39,222 nucleotides of DNA from positions 1 to 39,222 of the IMG/VR virus record IMGVR_UViG_3300033144_007217. One strand, 5' to 3'. This document shows, in pieces, positions 15,134-22,794 of this stretch. Position 1 is the stretch's first letter, and every line of letters begins with the position of its first letter. The position numbers and the translations under genes were made by a program. The notes beneath the pieces were generated by a model. It saw nothing but the letters and a program-made list of their open reading frames with translations, was not told the DNA's origin and did not search any database. Origin of the DNA: a virus.

Positions 15134-16024
15134 CTAGTACTTATGCGCACACACGTGGCAGAAGTTAGCCTGGGGTGGTTTTCGTTTGGCACCACAGTTC
15201 GGGCAATAGCCCGAACTTTCGCTAGGGTTTGCGGAGGCGACCTCCTCCACCCTCTCTTCATCCTGGTATCCTTTGAGGTATACCTTGATGGCGGTGAATT
15301 GTTCTTCCAGATCGACTTCGACCTTGCGGAATGTCTGGCTGGAGTGGCTTCCTTCTACGGTAACACCAGCGGTAACTTCCCGCTTCTTTGCACGGCTACG
15401 GACCATCCGTAAGGCTTGCGGTGCCGCTTCATTCAGCGATATTTTGCCCATGTCGGCATTGTCAGAGCAACATTCCATTTTTGGCTCATTGCTATTGCTG
15501 AAACCGAACTCCGTTGTGTCGTCCGTTCTTGACCCCTTAACAGGTCCACCTAGAGTTGCATCACCAAAGCACGGGTAGACCCAATCATCTCGGCGACGAC
15601 GCCATGGTGGACGATCACGCCAGTGATCGTGATGGTGGTGGTGTACTTCTTTGACCACCGGTTGCTCTTTCTCAAGGTAAAACCTAGCCTCGATCACACC
15701 ATTGAGTCGCTCTTTGTTGTCTGGGTCCTTACCGAAGTCTTGTGCGTCGGCGGAATCCGGGGCCACGAAGAGGAATTTTGTGGGTGAGTAGCTGTTTCGC
15801 TCGATGTCGACAAAGCCATTGGGCTGTAGCACATAGCCGCTTTTGCTTTGTTCTTCGCCATCGATGTACAGTCTGACGACTGCACGTTGGCTGCGATGTT
15901 TGTTCCGAAATCGCAAGGCGTATTCAGAACCGAAGGGAAGCTCGACGGTGTTATCACCGAGTTCTTTTTGGACTTTGCCGTTTACCAGGATGGAAACGAC
16001 GAAACGTTGGCTGTATGCCATCAT
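15134..16024 (-). CDS. Putative decoration/capsid-associated protein with His cluster and zinc ribbon
   Basis: A 296-aa protein. Residues about 1-125 are a beta-rich domain (V-S-I-L-V-N-G-K-V-Q-K-E-L, F-G-S-E-Y-A-L-R-F-R-N-K, A-V-V-R-L-Y-I-D-G-E) of a type I recall in jumbo-phage structural proteins. Then come five consecutive His (H-H-H-H-H-D-H-W) and a W/R-rich linker, a middle helical region, and a C-terminal zinc ribbon with C-P-N-C and C-H-V-C pairs. GGAGAG precedes the ATG. It probably binds metals and may decorate the virion; localisation is inferred. Confidence 0.55.
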   Translation of the reverse strand: MMAYSQRFVVSILVNGKVQKELGDNTVELPFGSEYALRFRNKHRSQRAVVRLYIDGEEQSKSGYVLQPNGFVDIERNSYSPTKFLFVAPDSADAQDFGKDPDNKERLNGVIEARFYLEKEQPVVKEVHHHHHDHWRDRPPWRRRRDDWVYPCFGDATLGGPVKGSRTDDTTEFGFSNSNEPKMECCSDNADMGKISLNEAAPQALRMVRSRAKKREVTAGVTVEGSHSSQTFRKVEVDLEEQFTAIKVYLKGYQDEERVEEVASANPSESSGYCPNCGAKRKPPQANFCHVCAHKY

Positions 16025-16256
16025 ATCAACTCTCCTTTAGCTACACGTCTAAGACGTGGTTCGGCGTACCCTCAACCTCATTGGGCAGTGTTTGGTTTGG
16101 GGCCCGAGTCTGGACCCCGAGGTGTTTTCGCCTATAATATCTATCGGTACTGGAGTAAAGCGACTTTACAAAAACACAAAAAAACCTTTTGGGAGGGGGG
16201 TTTTTGCCTATTTATGCCTTGATTCCCACTTGACGGAAAAAGGGGGGCACCTTACA
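16025..16256. other. Non-coding region between divergent genes
   Basis: About 230 bp with no convincing gene. It contains TATAAT at about 16134, a 6-bp hairpin GTAAAG/CTTTAC near 16155, an A-tract and a G-rich tract (about 16180-16205) that can form an AAAAACC/GGTTTTT stem. It probably holds the promoter of the minus-strand 296-aa gene. Confidence 0.4.
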
Positions 16257-16481
16257 ATGAACATATTACCGAGCGGCCCAGACAATCAGTCCTCACAACA
16301 ACAGGAACATCACCCACCCCCAGAAGAGGAAGAATCGGTGCCAATCGCCACGACGGAGAAATCCAATCCTACACGCCAAGAGACTACTATTCGCTTCACA
16401 TTATTGGACACCATGCCCGCCGACCAGGGCCAATCAAACGTCCGTGATGAAGAACGAGTTGGGCAGAGCGAAGAGGGGTAG
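16257..16481 (+). CDS. Possible small acidic Pro/Glu-rich protein
   Basis: A 74-codon ORF whose middle is low-complexity (H-H-P-P-P-E-E-E-E-S-V-P). An AGGGGGG tract about 10 nt upstream may serve as ribosome site. It converges on and overlaps the nuclease gene by 48 bp. The ORF is not clearly a shadow of another gene over most of its length, but compositional bias keeps this call weak. Confidence 0.35.
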   Translation: MNILPSGPDNQSSQQQEHHPPPEEEESVPIATTEKSNPTRQETTIRFTLLDTMPADQGQSNVRDEERVGQSEEG

Positions 16482-16958
16482 GAGGCCGGTCCCCAGCCAG
16501 TCTCGATACCTCAGTTGGTAGTCGAACCTCTTTTTCACAAGTGTCCGCTTGACAAATCCCAACCAAGGGTGGCGGTCCTTCTTCCAGCAAACTAGTGGCT
16601 CTTTGCCGCTGCGCCGGGCGTCTTCTTCGGCCTGAGATAGGAACTCGTCCAAAGCCGCTACAGGGCCTTGTGTGGCTGCGTAGAGGTCGATATCGTTGTA
16701 GCCGTTTTTGCATTCGATGGTAAATCGAAATCCTGGTGGGCATACAATATCGCCAATGTAATCTCGTGTCACGCACTCGATCTGAGCCCACCGATTACCA
16801 CTACCGACAACCCTAGAAAATGTGTGGGTCTGGAATCGTTCATTGAAGAGCTTCACTAGGGCAAGTTCACCACGCTTACCTTTGTGCTTGGAGTTCTTCT
16901 TCTTACGGCGTTGGTTATCCGCAAGAACATCGTCGACATCGTAGCCGTCAAAATCCAT
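16434..16958 (-). CDS. PD-(D/E)XK nuclease, Holliday-junction-resolvase-like
   Basis: A 174-aa protein. After a Lys-rich start comes K-G-K-R-G-E-L-A-L-V-K-L-F (the helix with the first acidic residue), F-S-R-V-V-G-S-G-N-R-W, G-D-I-V-C-P-P-G-F-R-F-T-I-E-C-K-N, which is the D...ExK catalytic core, then a conserved alpha/beta end. This matches archaeal Hjc-type resolvases and related phage nucleases, consistent with the recombination genes gp46/gp47 in the window. A GAGGGAG ribosome site is present but embedded in a hairpin. Confidence 0.7.
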   Translation of the reverse strand: MDFDGYDVDDVLADNQRRKKKNSKHKGKRGELALVKLFNERFQTHTFSRVVGSGNRWAQIECVTRDYIGDIVCPPGFRFTIECKNGYNDIDLYAATQGPVAALDEFLSQAEEDARRSGKEPLVCWKKDRHPWLGFVKRTLVKKRFDYQLRYRDWLGTGLLPLFALPNSFFITDV

Positions 16959-16962
16959 AATT

Positions 16963-16984
16963 CTCCCTCATATATTAGAGGGAG
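16963..16984 (-). promoter_or_regulatory. Hairpin sequestering the nuclease ribosome binding site
   Basis: In the sense direction CTCCCTC, an 8-nt A/T loop and GAGGGAG form a perfect 7-bp stem, 4 nt before the nuclease ATG. The 3' arm is the Shine-Dalgarno sequence itself, so the fold would block translation. It could be temperature-, protein- or ribosome-controlled. Confidence 0.5.
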
Positions 16985-16992
16985 TAGTCAGA

Positions 16993-19278
16993 TTAAATGG
17001 CAGCTTTCCTTGCATTATCCAGGACGAGGTTCTCGCCTCGGAGGCTGTTGGCGATGTCTCGGAGCGAAGAGACCACGTCTTTGAACTCATTGGGACCAAG
17101 AGAGTCCTCTCGGATAAGCTCGTCCACCGTGGTTTCAATGTCCGCTAGTTCCTGACGCAGTTCTCGAAGTGCCTCATGGTACAGTTCTACGTCGACTGTA
17201 TCGAGGGTTTCGTCTGAATTACCTACGGTCATGTGTGATGTCCTTATGTCAATGTAATCGTCCTCGTCCCAGGCGTCCTTGTCACTCCGAGCACACCACA
17301 GGTCGTACTCGGCTTTGTTGTCCGCATCTGGCGGCTCAGAGCCCTCTCCGTTAGGCTCAAAGGGGACGTTCAGATTTTCCTTGGGTGGTTGTATGGGGAC
17401 CACTTTGTGATCGGTATCTGTAGTTTCGATGAAGCACAGCCATGTTTCTCGGGCATCCTTGAGGAGGCCAGACATGGAGTGGGCTTTGCCTTGTATGGAA
17501 CGGTCGCACCATCCGTAGTGGCCTTGAAGTGCTTTGGCCCATTCATCATAGTCGTCGTCGTCGAGGATGGCATTGGTCGCTGTTGGGTCGGGAATTGCCG
17601 CCCGAAGGTATGACCTTTCGATATCTTGGGAGGGCCCGCAGACGACCCGGCCCTTATCTGACCAGTTTCCACGGGGTTCAGAGGCGGTCACCAGGAACTT
17701 GTGCATGAAGGGGTAACAGTCCTTCGGGAAGTGGTCGATACTGGTAAGTTCGGCGGTATCCTGATTGGTCTGGGCGGTCTGGATGTGCGCTTCCCACGAT
17801 TCATGGGCTTGTTGGAGAATATCGGTGAGGTTGATCAGGAGGTTGTTACGGTACCGAGGCTTCCAATAAAATTCGGTTTGAAGCGTTTGGGCCCACTTGA
17901 TGTAATCCATCTTGGAGGTGATCTTGGCGGCGACCCGCTGGTTCTTGAGGACCCAGGTCTCAGCCGGATCGGGAGCCTTCATTTCTTTAGCAGCGACTGC
18001 AAGATCAGAATCGGAGCCAGGAGCACAAGGCTTACTACACCCAAGGACGCAGGTTGAGTACATGATGTACTTTCGCATGTACTTGTAGCAGTCTTCGGGC
18101 CAATCATGGACCTGCGTGAGGGCATACAATCCAGGGACGCTCTGGGTTGATTGGGAGTTTTTTTTTGACTCGTCTACGGTCTCAGTAGACGTTTTATTGG
18201 TCGTTTTGATTCCGGTAGGCGTGGCAGGCTTGGTGGCAGGCTTTTTCGGTATGGCCGCAGGATCAATATCTTTGGGAATCCCAGCGTCGACCTCATGGTT
18301 GTTGTAGTTGAGGTTCGTGATGACCCGAACCGCCTTGGGTTTGTCTTGATTTTCGACAAGGGCCGGGCGCTCACGTTCAGAGGTCGTATCATGACGCCGG
18401 GTCCGGTTGACCTTGAACTTCCGAATGGCAAATTCGCCGTTGGTCTTGTACATCAGCAACCAGATGTACATCGCCGGAAATTCCAAGATGGGCGTGTTCG
18501 CCTTCACGAACCGCTTGAGGCCGGTGACGGCTTCGACGCCATCCCGGAAGATTCGCTTATCGGACACGACATATATCTGGCCGAGGGTCTCCCTCATGTC
18601 GATAACATGAAGGGGTCGGTCACGATCTCGGAACAACCAGAGGGCTCGGGTATCATCGGCCCACCGCTCCCCGATGGCTACTGCCATGGCTCCGTAGTTG
18701 ATACGAGCAAAGATATCCATCAGCCCCAAGACCTTGTGCGACCACTCCGGAATCTCTTCATCCTTGCAGTCTTTGATCAGCTTATCTGAGGTGCTTTTAA
18801 GCCCGCCAAGTTGGGACTTGAGAAATTCGGTTGGGTATTGGTACCCTCGCTCCATGATACGAAGCAAAATCTCGCTATCACAATCGCTCATGACATCATA
18901 TTTGTCACGCAGCACGTCGAACTCGGGAACATTACCGTTGTGGACCAGCGCCGAGAGACTATCTTTCGAGACAAACGGATGATTGTTGCGGTTCTTGTTT
19001 TCAGAACCCTTGGTTGATGACCGACGACAGTGTGATATGAGCAGGTTGATATCTTTGTTTTCCCATGCCTCCCATGGTTCGCCTTTTACGAAGAGGCTAG
19101 ACTTCTTAGGCTCTTTCGAGAAGAAGACCCTGCCCTCTTTATCGTTCCGATCATTTGTGGCCCAGTACCCTGAGGCGTCATCACCCCGGAGTTCGGTCCG
19201 AACAAGTAATGATGTCGTTAGATCGAAACAGGCTTGGTTATCTGTCGGTTTACCAATGAACCCAACGATGCCGCACAT
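16993..19278 (-). CDS. Class II glutamine amidotransferase fused to a duplicated unknown domain
   Basis: A 761-aa protein starting MCGIVGFIGK, with the N-terminal nucleophile Cys2 exposed after Met removal. Other glutaminase motifs follow: R-T-E-L-R-G-D-D-A-S-G, S-H-C-R-R-S-S-T-K-G, L-V-H-N-G-N-V and S-D-C-D-S-E. The domain (about residues 1-240) resembles GlmS/PurF-type glutaminases, but no SIS or PRTase domain follows. Instead a Thr/Lys-rich linker (about 350-385) leads to two tandem copies (about 395-505 and 530-635) of an unrecognised domain sharing W/F-P-x-D-C-Y-x-x-M and W-A-x-x-L-Q motifs. The C-terminus is acidic. GAGGTAAC precedes the ATG. It would release ammonia from glutamine for an unknown acceptor. 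Confidence 0.8.
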   Translation of the reverse strand: MCGIVGFIGKPTDNQACFDLTTSLLVRTELRGDDASGYWATNDRNDKEGRVFFSKEPKKSSLFVKGEPWEAWENKDINLLISHCRRSSTKGSENKNRNNHPFVSKDSLSALVHNGNVPEFDVLRDKYDVMSDCDSEILLRIMERGYQYPTEFLKSQLGGLKSTSDKLIKDCKDEEIPEWSHKVLGLMDIFARINYGAMAVAIGERWADDTRALWLFRDRDRPLHVIDMRETLGQIYVVSDKRIFRDGVEAVTGLKRFVKANTPILEFPAMYIWLLMYKTNGEFAIRKFKVNRTRRHDTTSERERPALVENQDKPKAVRVITNLNYNNHEVDAGIPKDIDPAAIPKKPATKPATPTGIKTTNKTSTETVDESKKNSQSTQSVPGLYALTQVHDWPEDCYKYMRKYIMYSTCVLGCSKPCAPGSDSDLAVAAKEMKAPDPAETWVLKNQRVAAKITSKMDYIKWAQTLQTEFYWKPRYRNNLLINLTDILQQAHESWEAHIQTAQTNQDTAELTSIDHFPKDCYPFMHKFLVTASEPRGNWSDKGRVVCGPSQDIERSYLRAAIPDPTATNAILDDDDYDEWAKALQGHYGWCDRSIQGKAHSMSGLLKDARETWLCFIETTDTDHKVVPIQPPKENLNVPFEPNGEGSEPPDADNKAEYDLWCARSDKDAWDEDDYIDIRTSHMTVGNSDETLDTVDVELYHEALRELRQELADIETTVDELIREDSLGPNEFKDVVSSLRDIANSLRGENLVLDNARKAAI

Positions 19279-19351
19279 GTTAGTTACCTCGCCATAGGAC
19301 TTAGAAGTCTGCTACAGTTGTAAGATTTACGGATAAAAAAGGCAATAGAGA

Positions 19352-19738
19352 TTATTCTTGCGACTCAGGTTTTGCCTCGGCGGTTGCCGCCAAATCATTC
19401 ACGGGCTCTTCTGATTCCCCTGAAGCTTGTTGTAAGTCTTCCACTGCGGTTGATATGATCTGTTTGAGGTCCTCATTTGAATCGATGGCGAGCTTTAAGG
19501 CAACCCCAATTCGTTGGAGAGACTGAAGAGTAGCCAATTCGGTGTCGGGCCACTTGGCGCTAAGGACCGGCTGGATGTTATCTACGATGCCCTCGGCGGA
19601 AGTAATGAGGGCTTTGTTACCTAAATTGGCGGCATCGTTATCCAGGTTTTGCAAAGATGAGAGGATATCGCCAACTTTCTCCCCTAAATGTGAGCGTGTC
19701 TCGTTGAGCACGAATGTTTTGAATCTATCAACTACCAT
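19352..19738 (-). CDS. Hypothetical helical 128-aa protein
   Basis: A helical protein (F-K-T-F-V-L-N-E-T-R-S-H-L, then L-N-E/N-D rich helices) with an acidic, Ala/Glu-rich C-terminus. There is no Shine-Dalgarno sequence; GATACATA lies 5 nt before the ATG, so it may be made from a leaderless late mRNA. No family is recognised. Possible small virion or internal protein. Confidence 0.55.
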   Translation of the reverse strand: MVVDRFKTFVLNETRSHLGEKVGDILSSLQNLDNDAANLGNKALITSAEGIVDNIQPVLSAKWPDTELATLQSLQRIGVALKLAIDSNEDLKQIISTAVEDLQQASGESEEPVNDLAATAEAKPESQE

Positions 19739-19743
19739 GATGC

Positions 19744-19750
19744 TATGTAT
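19744..19750 (-). promoter_or_regulatory. Late-promoter-like ATACATA, 5 nt before an ATG
   Basis: GATACATA-GCATC-ATG in the sense direction precedes the 128-aa gene, which lacks a ribosome site. It is part of the RTANATA-N(4-5)-ATG group. Confidence 0.5.
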
Positions 19751-19793
19751 CTTTCTGACTTGAAAATTGCTTAGCTACTGATATGATATGGCC

Positions 19794-19985
19794 CTATAGG
19801 TCGCCAAGTATTTTTTTGACTTCAGCTACCGGGACAATCCCAGTCTTCGGGATGCCATCCTCATTCAGCCAAACGCCTTTGTAGTGGGCGGCGTTACCAG
19901 ATTCTTGTAGGTATGCCATCACGGTTTTACCTAGCCTGTTGATCTTAACGGTTTTTCCCACATAGGGGTCGTTCTTTTTTGTCAT
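19794..19985 (-). CDS. Hypothetical 63-aa protein
   Basis: Start chosen at MTKKNDPYVGK because GAAGG lies 6 nt upstream of that ATG; longer starts lie within the preceding gene. It is a small beta-rich protein (Y-V-G-K-T-V-K-I-N-R-L-G-K-T-V-M) with an SH3-like appearance and a C-terminal helix. It overlaps the upstream gene in another frame. No family is recognised. Confidence 0.55.
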   Translation of the reverse strand: MTKKNDPYVGKTVKINRLGKTVMAYLQESGNAAHYKGVWLNEDGIPKTGIVPVAEVKKILGDL

Positions 19986-20163
19986 TGTTACCTTCATCTT
20001 TTGGTCTTGGTCTTCTAAGGATGATGGCAAATTCGCCATCACCCGTATAGCATACGTCGAAAATCTCCCAATTCGTCTTGGTTTCAAGCTCGTTGAGAGA
20101 AATCGTCAGTTTGCCAGATTGGCAGACGATATGTTTCCACTCGTATCTACCTTTGCCCATCAT
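19945..20163 (-). CDS. Hypothetical 72-aa protein
   Basis: A small protein (residues about 8-50: K-H-I-V-C-Q-S-G-K-L-T-I-S-L-N-E-L) with a basic C-terminus. Its ATG overlaps the upstream stop as ATGA, and its end overlaps the next gene by 41 nt. Translational coupling is the main evidence that it is real. Confidence 0.5.
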   Translation of the reverse strand: MMGKGRYEWKHIVCQSGKLTISLNELETKTNWEIFDVCYTGDGEFAIILRRPRPKDEGNNDKKERPLCGKNR

Positions 20164-20453
20164 AGAACCTCATCGGGGCCATACCATTCATCTGGGGCCG
20201 ATGGTATGCTCAATGGTTTGATCCGGCCAGACCGAACCGCTTTCAACAGCGTACGCAAATCCTCTCCCTTGAAGATCATCTCATACTTGATGGCGATCTG
20301 TTCGATGGAGTCGTTGGTGAAAATCGTCGGGGCCGACTCGGTCAATATCTGGAGGACACGCTCCTTAGCGTGGATGCCCATAAATTCCTTTACCCGAGTC
20401 GCTACCTCCTCAGCCAAAGCGTCCAACTCTTCCGGAGTGAGTTCCGTAGTCAT
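20160..20453 (-). CDS. Hypothetical 97-aa protein downstream of the ribonucleotide reductase
   Basis: A helical acidic protein (L-T-P-E-E-L-D-A-L-A-E-E-V-A-T-R-V-K-E-F) with a basic middle. It starts 12 nt after the nrdJ stop, with GGAG about 9 nt before the ATG, so it is probably in the same operon. No family is recognised. Confidence 0.6.
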   Translation of the reverse strand: MTTELTPEELDALAEEVATRVKEFMGIHAKERVLQILTESAPTIFTNDSIEQIAIKYEMIFKGEDLRTLLKAVRSGRIKPLSIPSAPDEWYGPDEVL

Positions 20454-20465
20454 ACCTTTGTCTCC

Positions 20466-22661
20466 TTAGATCAATTCACAGCTACCACCGGCACACGCCA
20501 CTTCTTCGAGTGGTTTCGTGTTATCTTCGGTTTCGACAAGCTCTGTATAGTCTACATCGACATAACTTCTTCGTAAATCCAACCATTTTTTCCAGTTGTT
20601 GACTTCCTTGATGAGATAGGTAGCCTTTCTGACATCCCCATCACAATACCGGCCAGCAAATTGTTCGACTCTGCGACACCAATCTTCTTTACGTTCTTGG
20701 TCGGAATCGGTTTCGCCATGCATCAAATGCCCATTCAGCCCTAAGGCGGCATCGCATGCGGCCCAGAGGTTGTTCTGGAATGCTGCTAGGCCGTCTACAA
20801 CAAGTCCACTTGCCAGGAGAGCGCCGTCACCATACATGCTGAGAATTTCACGGGGAGTATGGATATTCGTCATCGGGGCTTGGGGGTAATCCAGGTCGCC
20901 CGAGGCGGGCAAGAGGCTGACCCCAGCAAACCATTTGCGGTTTTTGTAAATAAAATCAGCCACATCGCCCCATTCGTCGGGGCGGACGTTGATCGTATTA
21001 CTGACATTATGTGTTAGCCATTCCTGGGTGCAAAGCTCTTTGCGTTTTCCTGCTGTGACCCAATTCTGTTGGGTTGTCTTAACATCTTCAAGTAACTCAA
21101 TAGCTGATACGTCATTCTTGGTCTTAGCGCCATCAGGGACCTCAACGCAGAATGTAACGATCTCATCAGTATCATTTGCACTCCATACACTCTTCTCGCA
21201 TGCTTGCGGGTTGTATTTTTTGAAGTGCTGGAAAACCTCTTCTAATTGATTGGCTTGTACCCGTCGTGCATATCGACGAGCATGGTGAGGATGAACACCG
21301 CTTGCTGATCCTAGAATACAGGATGCAGTACCAGACGGCTTTATGCATGTACATCTTGCCGCTGGGTTGATACCAATCAACTGGGCGAGCCAACTATTCG
21401 TATCAATTACAAGTTGCGCCATCTCACGTTGCAACTTGGGATCAAACGTGACGTGGGGGTTATCTTGCATCCCGGTCACAGAAACACCAAGTAACGATTC
21501 TTTCTTCACGATCTCTTCTGTGACTGGTCCTAGATATGAAAGATTCGTATAACCAGCCTGTAGTGTGCCCAAAATGGCTGCGGCTCGTGCGGCTAAGGCG
21601 AAATCTTCTCTACACTTTACCTTCTTGCCATTGATCTCTGATAGATTACATGCCTGCCATCCCGACTCTTTTGTCTTCCAGTGTACCGGCCATCCGCCAA
21701 TTTCGACACATGGGTTCGGTAACTGTTCTGTTGAGTCGCTCCAATAGAAGCCGGGTTCGCCAAATTGCTTGACGGAATCGATGAGTGAGAGGAACTCTGC
21801 TTTGGTGACTTTATCACGGATCAACATCGTTGAGTTGTTGGATCGTCCTCGTTGTGGGTTCTCTCGGAACCAGTTGCCAGTCTTGGCCTTAATCATCTCT
21901 TCGTCATCGAGTGAAAAGATACACAAACTCGCCGAGCGTCGTACGCCGCCTGAAAGGACGGCGTCCGACGCATGCATAGCAATGTCATAAGCATCAATAG
22001 AATGAAGGCGACTTTGTGTCTGGGTCCGGTTTTGCAAGAGACTGCGGATGATCTCAAGCGATCTTCGTAGTGGTTCGGGCCCAGGAGCTTTGCCGCTACA
22101 TGATGAAAGCGAAGAGCCTTCGAGACGTATCTCTGAGTAATCAAACTCGACATTAGAGCAGGCGTATTCCGGAAAGTCGGGGTTGGGTAAAAAGCTTGCC
22201 AAGAGGACACCAACTGCGTCGGCCCAACCTTCAATCGAGTCAGGAATGACAAACTTCTTCTTTTTCTTCCTGCCTTTGGGGATATCGAACGGCGGTAGTT
22301 TGGCGATATGATGTTTCTGTACAGAGAAGCCAACCCCACAGCCGCACAACAGCAACCAGAAGTATTCCTGAAAGAATCGGATGCGGTCGCAAAACGACAT
22401 CGTGCAGTTGTATTGGCGGGCGTTGCATTTCTCTACCGTCTTGCCACCAAACTGAAGTGCTCTTTGAGAACCGAGAACCCTCTTCTCTTTCATCAGGGGT
22501 CTTACCCATTCGATTTCTTCGGCTGCTTTTGGATATCGCCGTAGATGCATATCCATCACACGATCCACAGCTTCATTCCATGTTTCTCTTCGATTCTTTC
22601 CCGAGTTGTATCTTGCGTATTTCGAGTAGTATGTATATTCTTGCAATGCTCTTATCGACAT
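20466..22661 (-). CDS. nrdJ: Class II (B12-dependent) ribonucleotide reductase
   Basis: 731 aa from the ATG at 22661, chosen because GGGAGAAGG precedes it; an upstream ATG (22691) has no site. It resembles the monomeric Lactobacillus-type ribonucleoside-triphosphate reductase. L-P-N-P-C-V-E-I-G holds one redox Cys and the catalytic Glu, A-C-N-L-S-E-I-N the thiyl-radical Cys, S-G-K... G-V-H-P-H-H-A-R and P-S-G-T-A-S the phosphate-binding loop, and the C-terminal C-A-G-G-S-C the swinging Cys pair. It reduces ribonucleotides using adenosylcobalamin, so the host must make or import B12. It supplies dNTPs with TS and DHFR. Confidence 0.93.
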   Translation of the reverse strand: MSIRALQEYTYYSKYARYNSGKNRRETWNEAVDRVMDMHLRRYPKAAEEIEWVRPLMKEKRVLGSQRALQFGGKTVEKCNARQYNCTMSFCDRIRFFQEYFWLLLCGCGVGFSVQKHHIAKLPPFDIPKGRKKKKKFVIPDSIEGWADAVGVLLASFLPNPDFPEYACSNVEFDYSEIRLEGSSLSSCSGKAPGPEPLRRSLEIIRSLLQNRTQTQSRLHSIDAYDIAMHASDAVLSGGVRRSASLCIFSLDDEEMIKAKTGNWFRENPQRGRSNNSTMLIRDKVTKAEFLSLIDSVKQFGEPGFYWSDSTEQLPNPCVEIGGWPVHWKTKESGWQACNLSEINGKKVKCREDFALAARAAAILGTLQAGYTNLSYLGPVTEEIVKKESLLGVSVTGMQDNPHVTFDPKLQREMAQLVIDTNSWLAQLIGINPAARCTCIKPSGTASCILGSASGVHPHHARRYARRVQANQLEEVFQHFKKYNPQACEKSVWSANDTDEIVTFCVEVPDGAKTKNDVSAIELLEDVKTTQQNWVTAGKRKELCTQEWLTHNVSNTINVRPDEWGDVADFIYKNRKWFAGVSLLPASGDLDYPQAPMTNIHTPREILSMYGDGALLASGLVVDGLAAFQNNLWAACDAALGLNGHLMHGETDSDQERKEDWCRRVEQFAGRYCDGDVRKATYLIKEVNNWKKWLDLRRSYVDVDYTELVETEDNTKPLEEVACAGGSCELI

Positions 22662-22794
22662 TCCTTCTCCCTCTATTCCTTTGTGATCCATTTCAAAACG
22701 TAGAGATATGTAACTAGCTATTCCTCTTTTTTGGCGCTTATTATATCGTTAATTTTCAGTTAATATGGTAATACAGAAACGGCTTAAAACCGGT

